A stretch of 64,000 bases of DNA from a virus: the IMG/VR virus record IMGVR_UViG_3300042935_001174, positions 62,001 through 126,000 of that record. One strand, written 5' to 3'. The position numbers were made by a program, and so were the translations under genes. Of this stretch, positions 48,447 to 57,355 are shown in pieces. Within the stretch, counting starts at the first letter, position 1; each line of letters begins with the position of its first letter. The notes beneath the pieces were generated by a model. That model searched no databases. It worked only from the letters and a program-made list of their open reading frames with translations, and had not been told where the DNA came from.

Positions 48447-50006
48447 ATGGCAACACCAGACCCAACCCAAGTAGCACCGTGGTATCTACGCAACATTAAT
48501 CAAGCATTAGAGCTTGACGAAACCACTGGCAATGTGTTTGTTCGCACAGGGCTAGCATCTGGTGGCAATATTGTTATCACAGGCAATGTCACAATACCTG
48601 GCGAGATAGACACACATATCACTGCCATTGGCACACTAGGGAATATCACAACTCCCTACATGCCTATTGGCGGCAATGTGGTGGTCACCAGCGGAAATAT
48701 CACAGCAGTTGTATCCGGCACGGTGGCAGTTTCCAGCATTTCTTCTAATGTCACAGTAGTAGACGGTGGCGGCTCAATCACAGTAGATGGCAATGTAAAT
48801 GCTACGATTACAGGTGGCAATGTTACTACTACAATTACAGGAACTAACTTAGATGCATTTGGTCGTTTGCGTGTAAGCAATCCTGTTACCTTGTTTGACA
48901 GTCAGAACCGTTATATTGACGGAGAACAATTCTCCAGCATTACTGCTACTAGTGGTAATGTAGTGTATGTGGCCAATGAAAGTTCATTCAATCTAAATGT
49001 ATCTGCCGCCAGCGGGTCCAGTGTAATCAGACAAACCAAAACAGTTCAAGCATATCAACCAGGTAAAAGTTTGTTAACAATGAACACATTTGCTATGGCA
49101 ACACTTAAAGCAAATTTAAGACAACGGGTGGGTTACTTCACAGCTGACAATGGTATATATTTTGAAGCTAATGGAACATCGTTATTTCTTGTTATTCGCA
49201 GTAGCACAACTGGTGTAGTGGTTGAAGAACGAATTGCTCAAGCAAGTTGGAATGGAGATACCTTAAATGGTGCTGGATCAAGTGGTATAACATTAGATCC
49301 AACATTAACACAAATCTTTTGGAATGATGTTGAATGGTTAGGTGTAGGTAATGTAAGAGCAGGATTTGTTATTAACGGTGAATTCATTGTGTGTCACACA
49401 TTCCAACATGCCAATCAGCCGGGCAACACCACGGTGTACATGACCACTGCCACACTAAATCCACGCTATGAAATAACCAACACTGGTGCTACCTCAGGCG
49501 CCAGTACCATGAAACAAATTTGTAGCACGGTGATAAGCGAAGGCGGTTATACACCCTCTACCAAAATAGGTTATGTAACCAACAACACAGTTCCAACTCG
49601 AGTCAGTTCGGCCAACACCGTCACAGCCTTGTGCAGTATCCGATTGAATCCGGCTTATCCTGACGCAGTAGTTGTGCCAGCGCAATTGGATCTTCTGTTA
49701 ATTGATGTTAGATACGGCCAGTTCCAACTGATTGAAAATGCCACCTTTACAACCAGCTGGAGTAATGTTGCTGGATCAGTGGTACAAACAGCCATACACA
49801 GCAATGTGATCACAGATGGCACCGTGGTCTATTCTGGTCTGACCAGCAGCCGAGACGAAGTAGAAATTGGCGATGATGTTAAAAAACGAATTCAATTATG
49901 GAGAACAGCGGCTGGAACACCCAGCACCTTGACTCTAGCAGTGGCCTACACAGCCGCCAACGCTGACCTGCTTTGGAAAATGGGCTGGGAAGAACTAACT
50001 AACTAA
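48447..50006 (+). CDS. Virion surface/fibre protein, 519 residues
   Basis: After MATPDPTQVAPWYLRNINQ, residues ~30-130 are Gly/Asn/Thr/Val-rich fibre-like repeats (GNVVVTSGNITAVVSGTVAV). Residues ~135-519 form a beta-rich domain starting TNLDAFGRLRVSNPVTLFDSQNRY and including QRVGYFTADNGIYFE, a domain I have seen in structural proteins of aquatic phages. The C-terminus ends LLWKMGWEELTN. It is likely an adhesin or head fibre. No Shine-Dalgarno is obvious. Confidence 0.7.
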   Translation: MATPDPTQVAPWYLRNINQALELDETTGNVFVRTGLASGGNIVITGNVTIPGEIDTHITAIGTLGNITTPYMPIGGNVVVTSGNITAVVSGTVAVSSISSNVTVVDGGGSITVDGNVNATITGGNVTTTITGTNLDAFGRLRVSNPVTLFDSQNRYIDGEQFSSITATSGNVVYVANESSFNLNVSAASGSSVIRQTKTVQAYQPGKSLLTMNTFAMATLKANLRQRVGYFTADNGIYFEANGTSLFLVIRSSTTGVVVEERIAQASWNGDTLNGAGSSGITLDPTLTQIFWNDVEWLGVGNVRAGFVINGEFIVCHTFQHANQPGNTTVYMTTATLNPRYEITNTGATSGASTMKQICSTVISEGGYTPSTKIGYVTNNTVPTRVSSANTVTALCSIRLNPAYPDAVVVPAQLDLLLIDVRYGQFQLIENATFTTSWSNVAGSVVQTAIHSNVITDGTVVYSGLTSSRDEVEIGDDVKKRIQLWRTAAGTPSTLTLAVAYTAANADLLWKMGWEELTN

Positions 50007-50010
50007 AATT

Positions 50011-50448
50011 ATGAAAAAACTCTTAACTCTCTTACTCATTGTGCCATGCTTGGCCTTTGCACAACCCAAACAAAAACCTGGTGTTGTTTATGATGCTGTG
50101 ATCACCAGAGTCATAGACGGCGACACAGTGGGTATTCAGGCCACCTGGTTACCTGCACCACTCAAACAGGAACTCAGTATTCGTGTGTTTGGAGTTGATA
50201 CTCCTGAAAAAGGACATAGAGCCATGTGTCCTAGTGAAGCTCAACGTGGTGAGGCAGCTTCGGCGTTTACTAAACAAATGATTGCCAACAGCCAAAAGCG
50301 ACAGATTGTGCTTATGGACTGGGACAAGTATGGCGGCCGTGTGCTGGGCGATGTCATACTAAACGGTGTCAGTCTACGTCAGCAATTGATTGCCAATGGT
50401 TTTGCACGTGAATACTACGGCGAAGCCAAAACTAGTTGGTGTAATTAA
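50011..50448 (+). CDS. Thermonuclease (SNase family) with signal peptide
   Basis: The 145-residue product begins with a signal peptide (MKKLLTLLLIVPCLAFAQ, cut expected after Ala17). The staphylococcal nuclease fold follows: VIDGDTV (Asp36, Asp38), RVFGVDTPE (Arg58, Asp63), RGEAAS (Glu81) and KYGGRVLGDV (Arg110), which line up with the catalytic Arg35/Glu43/Arg87 pattern and calcium ligands. It should be exported to the periplasm or outside, where it could degrade DNA of competing phages or recover nucleotides. It is 4 bases after a virion gene and just upstream of terminase. Confidence 0.88.
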   Translation: MKKLLTLLLIVPCLAFAQPKQKPGVVYDAVITRVIDGDTVGIQATWLPAPLKQELSIRVFGVDTPEKGHRAMCPSEAQRGEAASAFTKQMIANSQKRQIVLMDWDKYGGRVLGDVILNGVSLRQQLIANGFAREYYGEAKTSWCN

Positions 50449-50473
50449 AACTCTGGCTCAACTGCCTTTTTAC

Positions 50474-50481
50474 CATATATA
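50474..50481 (+). promoter_or_regulatory. Possible late promoter directly before gp17
   Basis: CATATATA, one mismatch from CATAAATA, ends 5 bases before the ATG at 50487; no Shine-Dalgarno follows. Confidence 0.35.
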
Positions 50482-50486
50482 TTGAT

Positions 50487-52055
50487 ATGAGTAAGTCTTT
50501 AGAAGGCGTTTTAATCAAGCCACCCCATCTACGTGTTAACTATACCGAGCAACAGCTTGATGAATTCATTGCCTGTGCCGATCCTGCTAGTGGTCCACTT
50601 TATTTTATGGACCACTTTTTCTACATACAACACCCTACCCAAGGTCGAATGTTGTATCATCCATTTGAATATCAACGCAGGCTAATTCACACTTATCATA
50701 ATTATCGATACAGCATTAGTTTAATGCCTCGACAAACTGGTAAGTCAACATCAGCCGCAGGCTATCTACTCTGGTACGCAATGTTTGTACCTGATTCAAC
50801 CATATTAGTTGCGGCACACAAATACACAGGCGCACAAGAGATCATGCAACGTGTGAGGTACGCCTATGAATCAGTACCTGATCATATTCGTGCTGGTGTC
50901 ACCAGCTACAACAAAGGTAGTTTGGAATTTGACAACGGCTCACGTATAGTGTCGGCAACAACCACAGAAAATACCGGTCGTGGTATGAGTATATCATTAC
51001 TATACGCAGACGAATTTGCATTTGTTCGACCCACAATTGCCACAGAGTTTTGGACTTCTATCAGTCCCACACTGGCCACTGGTGGTAAAGCAATTATCAC
51101 AAGTACTCCCAACAGTGACGAAGACCAGTTTGCTCTGTTATGGAAAGGCGCCAATCGTTGTGAAGACGAATTTGGTAATCCTACTGAAATTGGTGTCAAT
51201 GGCTTCAAAGCCTATCGTAGCTTCTGGAATGAGCATCCTGACCGTGACGAATCTTGGGCAACACAACAACGTGCGGCCTTAGGGTCAGATCGTTTCCGAC
51301 GTGAAATGGATTGTGAATTCATCATCAATGATGAAACGCTGATTGCCCCAACCACATTAATTGACTTACAAGGTGTAGACCCAGTTTATAAAACTGGTGA
51401 AGTCAGATGGTATCAACGAATAGATCCTGAAAAAATCTATGTTGTTGCACTTGATCCTAGTCTGGGCACCGGCGGTGATCCAGCGGCAATTCAGATATTT
51501 GATGCAAACTCTACACTACAGGTTGGAGAGTGGAGACATAATAAAACTGACATTCCTGGACAGGTTAGAATACTAGCTGATATTATTCGACACATTAACG
51601 AAACTGTGCGAGATCCAAAAAGTATATATTTTTCAGTAGAAAATAACACCATTGGAGAAGCCGCACTAATTTCTATTGCTGAATACGGAGAAGAAAACAT
51701 ACAAGGCTATTTCCTTAGTGAACCTGGAGTTAGTGTTAGTCGTAGATTCCGTAAAGGATTTAACACAACCAACAAGTCAAAGCTATCTGCTTGCGCCAAG
51801 TTAAAACATCTGGTTGAATCAAAGCGCATGAAAATCAACAGTAAAAGCCTGATCAGCGAACTTAAAAACTTTGTTGCGTCGGGCGCAAGCTATGCGGCAA
51901 AACTGGGAGAAACAGACGATCTAGTGATGTCAACCTTGCTGGTGGTTAGAATGATGCAGTTATTGCAGAGTTATCACCAGAATCTTGATGATCAAATGCG
52001 CGATCACCAGGACGTGGTAATCGAACCGCTGCCGTTTGTTATGACAATGATGTAA
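50487..52055 (+). CDS. 17: Terminase large subunit gp17
   Basis: The 522-residue product (T4: 610) is the packaging motor ATPase and nuclease. Walker A is PRQTGKST (residues 81-88), Walker B LLYADE (171-176) with catalytic Glu176, and coupling motif TSTPN near 206-210. The C-terminal nuclease has ALDPSLGTGGDPAA (Asp323), YFSVENNTIGEA (Glu385) and a late ETDDLV acidic site. It translocates DNA through the portal. The gene has no SD and follows a weak late-promoter-like motif. Confidence 0.95.
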   Translation: MSKSLEGVLIKPPHLRVNYTEQQLDEFIACADPASGPLYFMDHFFYIQHPTQGRMLYHPFEYQRRLIHTYHNYRYSISLMPRQTGKSTSAAGYLLWYAMFVPDSTILVAAHKYTGAQEIMQRVRYAYESVPDHIRAGVTSYNKGSLEFDNGSRIVSATTTENTGRGMSISLLYADEFAFVRPTIATEFWTSISPTLATGGKAIITSTPNSDEDQFALLWKGANRCEDEFGNPTEIGVNGFKAYRSFWNEHPDRDESWATQQRAALGSDRFRREMDCEFIINDETLIAPTTLIDLQGVDPVYKTGEVRWYQRIDPEKIYVVALDPSLGTGGDPAAIQIFDANSTLQVGEWRHNKTDIPGQVRILADIIRHINETVRDPKSIYFSVENNTIGEAALISIAEYGEENIQGYFLSEPGVSVSRRFRKGFNTTNKSKLSACAKLKHLVESKRMKINSKSLISELKNFVASGASYAAKLGETDDLVMSTLLVVRMMQLLQSYHQNLDDQMRDHQDVVIEPLPFVMTMM

Positions 52056-52061
52056 TAAATA
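52054..52061 (+). promoter_or_regulatory. Late promoter directly before the 820-residue gene
   Basis: AATAAATA overlaps the gp17 TAA (52053-52055) and ends 6 bases before the ATG at 52068; no Shine-Dalgarno. Confidence 0.5.
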
Positions 52062-52067
52062 TAAGAT

Positions 52068-54530
52068 ATGAATCAGAATACGCCAGCTACAGAACTTAAC
52101 GACTTACTAGTCACACGCAACCTTGATCCTGAATTACTGGATAATTCAGGCAAGCCTGTTTCTGACCCTAATCAAACAGAGATCTTTAGCTTTGATTGGA
52201 AAACAGAAAATAAAAACTACGGAACTGTGGTTGTTTTACTAGGCCCTAACAATACACTACAGGTGTTTTTTGGGGACAATGTTGGCCGCACCATGGAAGG
52301 TGATGATAAATCTGATTGGTACAAGTTCCTAGAACAGCTTAAAAATTTTGCAACTAGAAATTTATTAAGTTTTGAGTTGAACAATCTAAGCAGATTAAAG
52401 TACACCATGCAAGGTATGGCAGCCATCAAAGAAGGCTTGTTTGAAGGCTACTACGGTAAAAAGAACATAAGCTACAGTGACCAGCCTATGGAAGCACGAC
52501 TAATGATCAAGCACAGCCGTGACATTGCAGAAGGCGAAGCACGATTCCGGGCCATTGAAAGTTTGTTTGTGGAAACAGCAGATGGCAGTCGATACAAGTT
52601 GCCACATAAGAATCTCATGTGCGGCAAGGTCATGGCCAGACATTGTTCCGAAGGCGGCCATCCTTACGATGCACTTGGACAGCACATCAACGGCATGGTA
52701 GTAGAACTAAACACTTTAGGTAGATTTATTCGTGCCGCACGACACAAAAACCTAAACAATGATGCCATTGGTATGGTTGAGTCGGCAGTAAGACATTATA
52801 CTGAACTCAAGAACAAAGCCAAACACATGATCAGCCGTCGTGGATATTTAGAAACACGTGACACATTTGACCCTGCTGAAATTAGCGAAAAAGATCATGC
52901 AGTAGAATCCATACGTGACCTGTTTGTTGAACAATCAATAGACCAGCGCATAGAAGAAGCGTTACCAATTCTGGCAAAATTAGCCAATAAGGAAGATAAA
53001 ATGAAAGAAGTAGATCAATTTGAATCATGGGCCGACAACGTCATGGAGGGCACCTGGGCATTACCTGACACGCCTGAATCAGACGCAAAACTTAAAGAAT
53101 TAATGAGTAAGCCGTTGATTGTGGGTGCTGATGCAACCAATGCAACAGAACAATTGTATGACCTAGTTGGTGATGACATCTTGTTTGATCGTTTGAATGA
53201 CCTAGCTGACCGAGACCCCAATGCTGACTGCTGGGAAGATCCCGAAGTTATCAATCGTCTAGGTGAGCTTGGTATTGATATTACCGCTACAGTGGGTCCA
53301 GACTCTGGTGAACAAGGTGTGGCGGAAGGAACCAGACAAGGTATCATGCTCAACGGTAAAGAAGTTGACATGCGTAGCTTAGAAATTGAAAACGTTGATT
53401 CTAGAGACTATCCAGATTTTAGTGATGCATATATTGGCCGTGCTTCATTTACTGACGGAACAGATCTAAGTGATCAAGAAATGGACCAACTAAACGACGA
53501 GCATGGCGATCTTGTACATGAGTTGGCCTACGACAGTTTGCATGAATCAGATCTTGGCGAAGACATTGACACCGATGGCGTAATGATGACCAAGTCCAGC
53601 AACATGAGCAGTGAAAGCGTTGAACGTATGCGTCAGTTGTCAGGATTAAACGAAGGTTGGAAAGGCGAACTTGCAGGCGGAACAGCCGGCGGTGTCAGCG
53701 GAACAGTTGCTGGATCAGCACTGGGTGCATTAGCAGGTGGACCAGTTGGCGCCGCAATTGGTGGTGTAATTGGCGGTGCCGCTGGCGGAACAGCTGGACA
53801 AATGGCCGGTAGAGAACTAAGCAAAGAAAACAAACTGTCAGAAGCACAGCTTGATGAGATTGCTCCTATTGTTCCTGCATTGGCCGCAGGTGCAAGAATG
53901 TTGCTACCAATACTGTCTCGTGTTGGCCCGGCACTGGGTCGTATGGCATCCAAAACAGGCAAAGCTGGTGCTGATGTTGCTGGAAAAGCAGCCACAGGAG
54001 TTGGTAAAGGTGCTGTGGAAGTTGGTAAATCAGCCGCACAAGCAACAGCTCAAAATGCCGGCAAGGTTGGTGTTGGCGCCGGCATATATTCCATAGCAGA
54101 TGAAATTGCTAAATCCATTCCACAAGGAATGAACAAAGTTTATACAGATGCAAAAGATGCTGCCAGCGCATTAACCAGTATTGTTGGCAATGCAGTTGAC
54201 AGTAAAACTATTGGTGAGCTAGCAATGGCCGCCGCCAAGTATGCAATACCATTAGGTTTGCTATTGGCTGTACTGTACGGTGGCAAGAAACTTATTGATC
54301 AGGTAATGAGCGAAGGTGCCGATGACACCAATATGGGTGCTCTTGGCAAAATGGTTGGCTCGGGCACTCCAAACCCAAGTGACTTTGTACAAGGATTTAA
54401 GAAAACATTTGAAGAATCAACATCACTACAAGGCCAATACGGACACTCTGGTAAACTACAGAAGTTTGATGATATGGAGCAAGATGTTCTAAGCCGATTG
54501 CGTCAACTGTCTGGCATGATGAAATCATAA
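52068..54530 (+). CDS. Large virion protein with glycine-zipper domain and internal protease site, 820 residues
   Basis: The first ~300 residues form a conserved-looking domain (EIFSFDWKTENKNYGTVVVLLGPN, FEGYYGKKNISYSDQPMEARLMIKHSR). The middle is acidic. At 520-530, RMRQLSGLNE is followed by GW, a likely gp21 site (after Glu529). Immediately after it, residues ~533-584 are a GxxxG-rich hydrophobic stretch (LGALAGGPVGAAIGGVIGGA), and a second hydrophobic segment lies near 725-740 (AIPLGLLLAVLYGG). The C-terminus ends RLRQLSGMMKS. I infer a head-internal or tail-associated protein whose C-terminal half is freed by gp21 and may insert in a membrane during ejection. Confidence 0.65.
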   Translation: MNQNTPATELNDLLVTRNLDPELLDNSGKPVSDPNQTEIFSFDWKTENKNYGTVVVLLGPNNTLQVFFGDNVGRTMEGDDKSDWYKFLEQLKNFATRNLLSFELNNLSRLKYTMQGMAAIKEGLFEGYYGKKNISYSDQPMEARLMIKHSRDIAEGEARFRAIESLFVETADGSRYKLPHKNLMCGKVMARHCSEGGHPYDALGQHINGMVVELNTLGRFIRAARHKNLNNDAIGMVESAVRHYTELKNKAKHMISRRGYLETRDTFDPAEISEKDHAVESIRDLFVEQSIDQRIEEALPILAKLANKEDKMKEVDQFESWADNVMEGTWALPDTPESDAKLKELMSKPLIVGADATNATEQLYDLVGDDILFDRLNDLADRDPNADCWEDPEVINRLGELGIDITATVGPDSGEQGVAEGTRQGIMLNGKEVDMRSLEIENVDSRDYPDFSDAYIGRASFTDGTDLSDQEMDQLNDEHGDLVHELAYDSLHESDLGEDIDTDGVMMTKSSNMSSESVERMRQLSGLNEGWKGELAGGTAGGVSGTVAGSALGALAGGPVGAAIGGVIGGAAGGTAGQMAGRELSKENKLSEAQLDEIAPIVPALAAGARMLLPILSRVGPALGRMASKTGKAGADVAGKAATGVGKGAVEVGKSAAQATAQNAGKVGVGAGIYSIADEIAKSIPQGMNKVYTDAKDAASALTSIVGNAVDSKTIGELAMAAAKYAIPLGLLLAVLYGGKKLIDQVMSEGADDTNMGALGKMVGSGTPNPSDFVQGFKKTFEESTSLQGQYGHSGKLQKFDDMEQDVLSRLRQLSGMMKS

Positions 54531-54553
54531 AATAGTTATTAGAGCAAATGCGT

Positions 54554-54561
54554 CATAAATA
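54554..54561 (+). promoter_or_regulatory. Late promoter upstream of gp32
   Basis: CATAAATA lies just ahead of a sigma70 promoter and a terminator hairpin. A transcript from here would meet the terminator within about 50 bases. Confidence 0.45.
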
Positions 54562-54564
54562 TCA

Positions 54565-54593
54565 TTGACGCTGACACTAAAAGCGTGTACACT
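54565..54593 (+). promoter_or_regulatory. Sigma70 promoter for gp32
   Basis: TTGACG (54565-54570), 17 bases, TACACT (54588-54593). The -10 lies within the left half of the terminator hairpin. Confidence 0.7.
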
Positions 54594-54614
54594 ACAACAG
54601 TGACACGCTTTTTT
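54579..54614 (+). terminator. Terminator overlapping the gp32 promoter
   Basis: AAAAGCGTGT (54579-54588) pairs with ACACGCTTTT (54603-54612); inside, CACT/AGTG adds 4 bp, and a T run ends at 54614. RNA begun at the gp32 promoter (start near 54600) lacks the left arm, so only read-through RNA from upstream is terminated. Confidence 0.8.
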
Positions 54615-54671
54615 ATTAGCATCACAGGCAACTTAGAAAACATTTTATAACACTTAGAAAGGCAACTTAAA

Positions 54672-55661
54672 ATGGCATCATTATCAGAAATCCGCGCACG
54701 TCTCTCAGCCGCAGAGTCAAACAAAGGCGGTCAATCATCAGGCGGCGACAACGCAATCTACCCACACTGGAACATGGACGAAGGAGCAAATGCTACTATT
54801 CGATTCTTACCAGACGCAAACTCTAAAAACACATTCTTCTGGGCCGAACGAGCCATGATTCGACTGCCATTCAATGGCATCAAAGGAGAAATGGATTCTA
54901 AACAGGTCATGGTACAAGTGCCCTGTGTTGAGATGTGGGGCGACGCTTGCCCAATCCTGGCAGAAGTACGCACATGGTTCAAGGACAAGAGCCTTGAAGA
55001 CATGGGTCGTAAGTACTGGAAAAAACGCAGTTACATTTTCCAAGGCTTTGTTCGTGAGAACCCAATTGGTGACGACAAGACACCAGAAAATCCTATCCGT
55101 AGATTTATCATTGGTCCTCAAATCTTTAACATTATTAAAGGTGCATTGATGGATCCTGAACTAGAAGAAATCCCAACAGATTTAATGCGTGGCCTAGACT
55201 TCCGTGTTAGTAAAACCAGCAAAGGCGGTTACGCTGACTACAGTACGTCTAAGTGGGCACGTAAAGAATCTGCACTGACAGAAGCAGAACAAACTGCCCT
55301 TGAATCACACGGATTGTTTGATCTTGCCAGCTTTTTACCCAAGAAGCCTGGTGAAGTTGAATTGAAAGTAATGAAGGAAATGTTTGAAGCAAGTGTAGAT
55401 GGCAAGCCATACGATCTCGAACGTTGGGGTCAATACTTCCGTCCAGCAGGTGTACAAGCACCTGCAGGTAGTTCTACTGAAGTCGATGAGGATACACCTG
55501 CTCCGGTAGCAAAGGCAGCACCTGCTCCAGCACCTACTGCTGGTTCATCTCCGTTTGACGACGAAGACACACCGATTGCCACAGCACCTGTTGCTAAACC
55601 TGCAGGCGGACAAAATGCACAAGACATTTTGGCAATGATTCGCTCACGTCAACAAAAGTAA
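54672..55661 (+). CDS. 32: Single-stranded DNA-binding protein gp32
   Basis: The 329-residue product (T4: 301) coats ssDNA during replication, recombination and repair. The core has IRFLPDANSKNTFFWAER, LPFNGIKGE, VQVPCVEMWGDACPILAEVR and RKYWKKRSYIFQGFV, as in T4-like gp32. Cys85 and Cys93 are the only Cys of the T4 zinc module I can see; the other ligands seem missing. The C-terminal tail is acidic and Ala/Pro-rich (EVDEDTPAPV) and ends in AQDILAMIRSRQQK. SD AAAGG precedes the ATG, and sigma70 control fits early/middle expression. Confidence 0.92.
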   Translation: MASLSEIRARLSAAESNKGGQSSGGDNAIYPHWNMDEGANATIRFLPDANSKNTFFWAERAMIRLPFNGIKGEMDSKQVMVQVPCVEMWGDACPILAEVRTWFKDKSLEDMGRKYWKKRSYIFQGFVRENPIGDDKTPENPIRRFIIGPQIFNIIKGALMDPELEEIPTDLMRGLDFRVSKTSKGGYADYSTSKWARKESALTEAEQTALESHGLFDLASFLPKKPGEVELKVMKEMFEASVDGKPYDLERWGQYFRPAGVQAPAGSSTEVDEDTPAPVAKAAPAPAPTAGSSPFDDEDTPIATAPVAKPAGGQNAQDILAMIRSRQQK

Positions 55662-55673
55662 TAAATTCTCATA

Positions 55674-56399
55674 ATGAGGGGCAATTTATCAATTGGTTGC
55701 ACTGATACATCGTGTATCCCCCTAGTTAGTAAATTATTTGAGCTTGGATATAGACCTGAAGAAATTCAGGTCTATCATCCGCCTAATCAGTTGCTGTTAA
55801 CAAAATTTTGTGACCAATTGTTAATACAGCACACATCAATTTCAGATAACAACGACTTTAATAAGTATGTTACACAATCTGCAGAGTTGATGTTAAACAT
55901 CAGTGGTATTCCTTTTTTAATATCTGAAGATAATATTAAAAAATTTCCAAATGGCATTATAAATTTACATACAGGGTTGCTTGAAGAATATCGAGGACGA
56001 TGGATGTCAAGCTGGGCATTAATTAACAATGAAAAATTTACCGGCTATACCTGGCACTATGTTAACAGTCAATTTGATGCTGGCAATATTATATTTCAAC
56101 AGAAATTTTTAATCTCCAAACAAGACACAGCATTTAGTTTAAATTTTAAAATACTAAACCATGCAATTGAATCAATTGAGCATGTATTAACAAAGAATTT
56201 AGGAACACCTCCAACAAAACTTGGACGTTATTATAATAAAGAAAAACCATTTAACGGAATTATACAGGATGGTTGGTCCAACAATCAAATTAACCAATTT
56301 ATTAAAGCAATGTACTATCCTCCGTATGAGCCAGCTATATTTTTAAAAAATAATGTTAAACATTATGTAAATACCTTTGATGAATACAAAAATATATGA
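55674..56399 (+). CDS. Formyltransferase-family enzyme
   Basis: The 241-residue product has the N-H-D catalytic triad of methionyl-tRNA/sugar formyltransferases: Asn97 and His99 in INLHTGLLEEYRG, and Asp135 in SQFDAGNIIFQQ, with the GYTWHYV strand between. The N-terminal Rossmann part is IGCTDTSCIPLVSKLFELGY. It uses 10-formyl-tetrahydrofolate. At this length it lacks the C-terminal tRNA-binding domain of Fmt, so a nucleotide-sugar amine is the more likely substrate; Gmd at 60764 supports this. The stop overlaps the next ATG by 4 bases. Confidence 0.82.
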   Translation: MRGNLSIGCTDTSCIPLVSKLFELGYRPEEIQVYHPPNQLLLTKFCDQLLIQHTSISDNNDFNKYVTQSAELMLNISGIPFLISEDNIKKFPNGIINLHTGLLEEYRGRWMSSWALINNEKFTGYTWHYVNSQFDAGNIIFQQKFLISKQDTAFSLNFKILNHAIESIEHVLTKNLGTPPTKLGRYYNKEKPFNGIIQDGWSNNQINQFIKAMYYPPYEPAIFLKNNVKHYVNTFDEYKNI

Positions 56400-57355
56400 T
56401 ATCATTGCCCCCTCGTGTTTATGATAAAATATTACAAGACCCAAGTTGGGTACCTGATAAATTTTTATTCAACGACCACATGGGCGGATTTGATATTAAT
56501 TTGCAAAATAAAATCCTAAAAAGATTAAATGATTTTGCCAGTCAAGAGAATAAGATTTTTGACATCACAGTCCATCAAATTTTTACCAACAACATAACAT
56601 CAACGTACCCAAATCTTAAAATTACATTTTCAATAGAAAATCAGGAAAGAATTAATACTGGTCATTTTTATAATTATAATATGCATCCGGAACTGAATTA
56701 TAAAAATTTTGTTTGTAGTTTTAATGGATCACCACACGTTGGTAGAACATTACTAGTTTCAATACTAGATAAATTTAAATGGTTTACTCCTGAGTATTGC
56801 AGTAAGAATTTTCAATTTACATCTGACAACATTGATGGGAACTTATTGGATTATCTAACTCCTGACCAAGCTCGTGTTAGTGGTAAATTTTTTGTAAACA
56901 ACAGTAATTTTCAAGAAACCGTATATAGTTTTGGACACGTTAGATTTGCTCATGCAGACAACATATATAATCTTGAAAGTAAATTAACACAAAGTTTTTT
57001 ACATATAGTAAGCGAAACCTTGGCCACAAGTTATTATCCATTTGTAACAGAAAAATTTTTATACAGCGTAGTAACCAGAGGATTGTTCTTGACATACGCA
57101 CAACCTGGCTGGCATGATTATGTGGAAAAATACTATGGATTCAAAAAATACACTAAATTATTTGATTATCAATTTGACACAATTCAGAATCCAGTTATTA
57201 GATTACTAGAACTAGCATCAATGATATCAAAGTTTAGTTTATTGTCAGTAGAGGATTGGCAAGATTTATATCTATTAGAGCATGATACCATTGAGTATAA
57301 TTACGATCACTATTTCAGCAAGAATTATTTAAAAGTATTTCATGATCAAATCTGA
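56396..57355 (+). CDS. Glycosyltransferase-like protein with H-x2-SE and TEK motifs
   Basis: The 319-residue product has FLHIVSETLA (His203, Glu207) and FVTEKFLYSVVTRGLFLTYAQPGW (TEK at 218-220), followed by YYGFKKYTKLFDYQFD. This combination (SE, TEK, GF..f...fD.syD) is shared with fucosyltransferase-type GT-B enzymes and recurs in aquatic phages. The N-terminal half is less conserved and would form the acceptor domain. A GDP-sugar donor would fit the nearby Gmd. It overlaps both neighbours (4 and 14 bases), so the three genes are one translational unit. Confidence 0.6.
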   Translation: MISLPPRVYDKILQDPSWVPDKFLFNDHMGGFDINLQNKILKRLNDFASQENKIFDITVHQIFTNNITSTYPNLKITFSIENQERINTGHFYNYNMHPELNYKNFVCSFNGSPHVGRTLLVSILDKFKWFTPEYCSKNFQFTSDNIDGNLLDYLTPDQARVSGKFFVNNSNFQETVYSFGHVRFAHADNIYNLESKLTQSFLHIVSETLATSYYPFVTEKFLYSVVTRGLFLTYAQPGWHDYVEKYYGFKKYTKLFDYQFDTIQNPVIRLLELASMISKFSLLSVEDWQDLYLLEHDTIEYNYDHYFSKNYLKVFHDQI

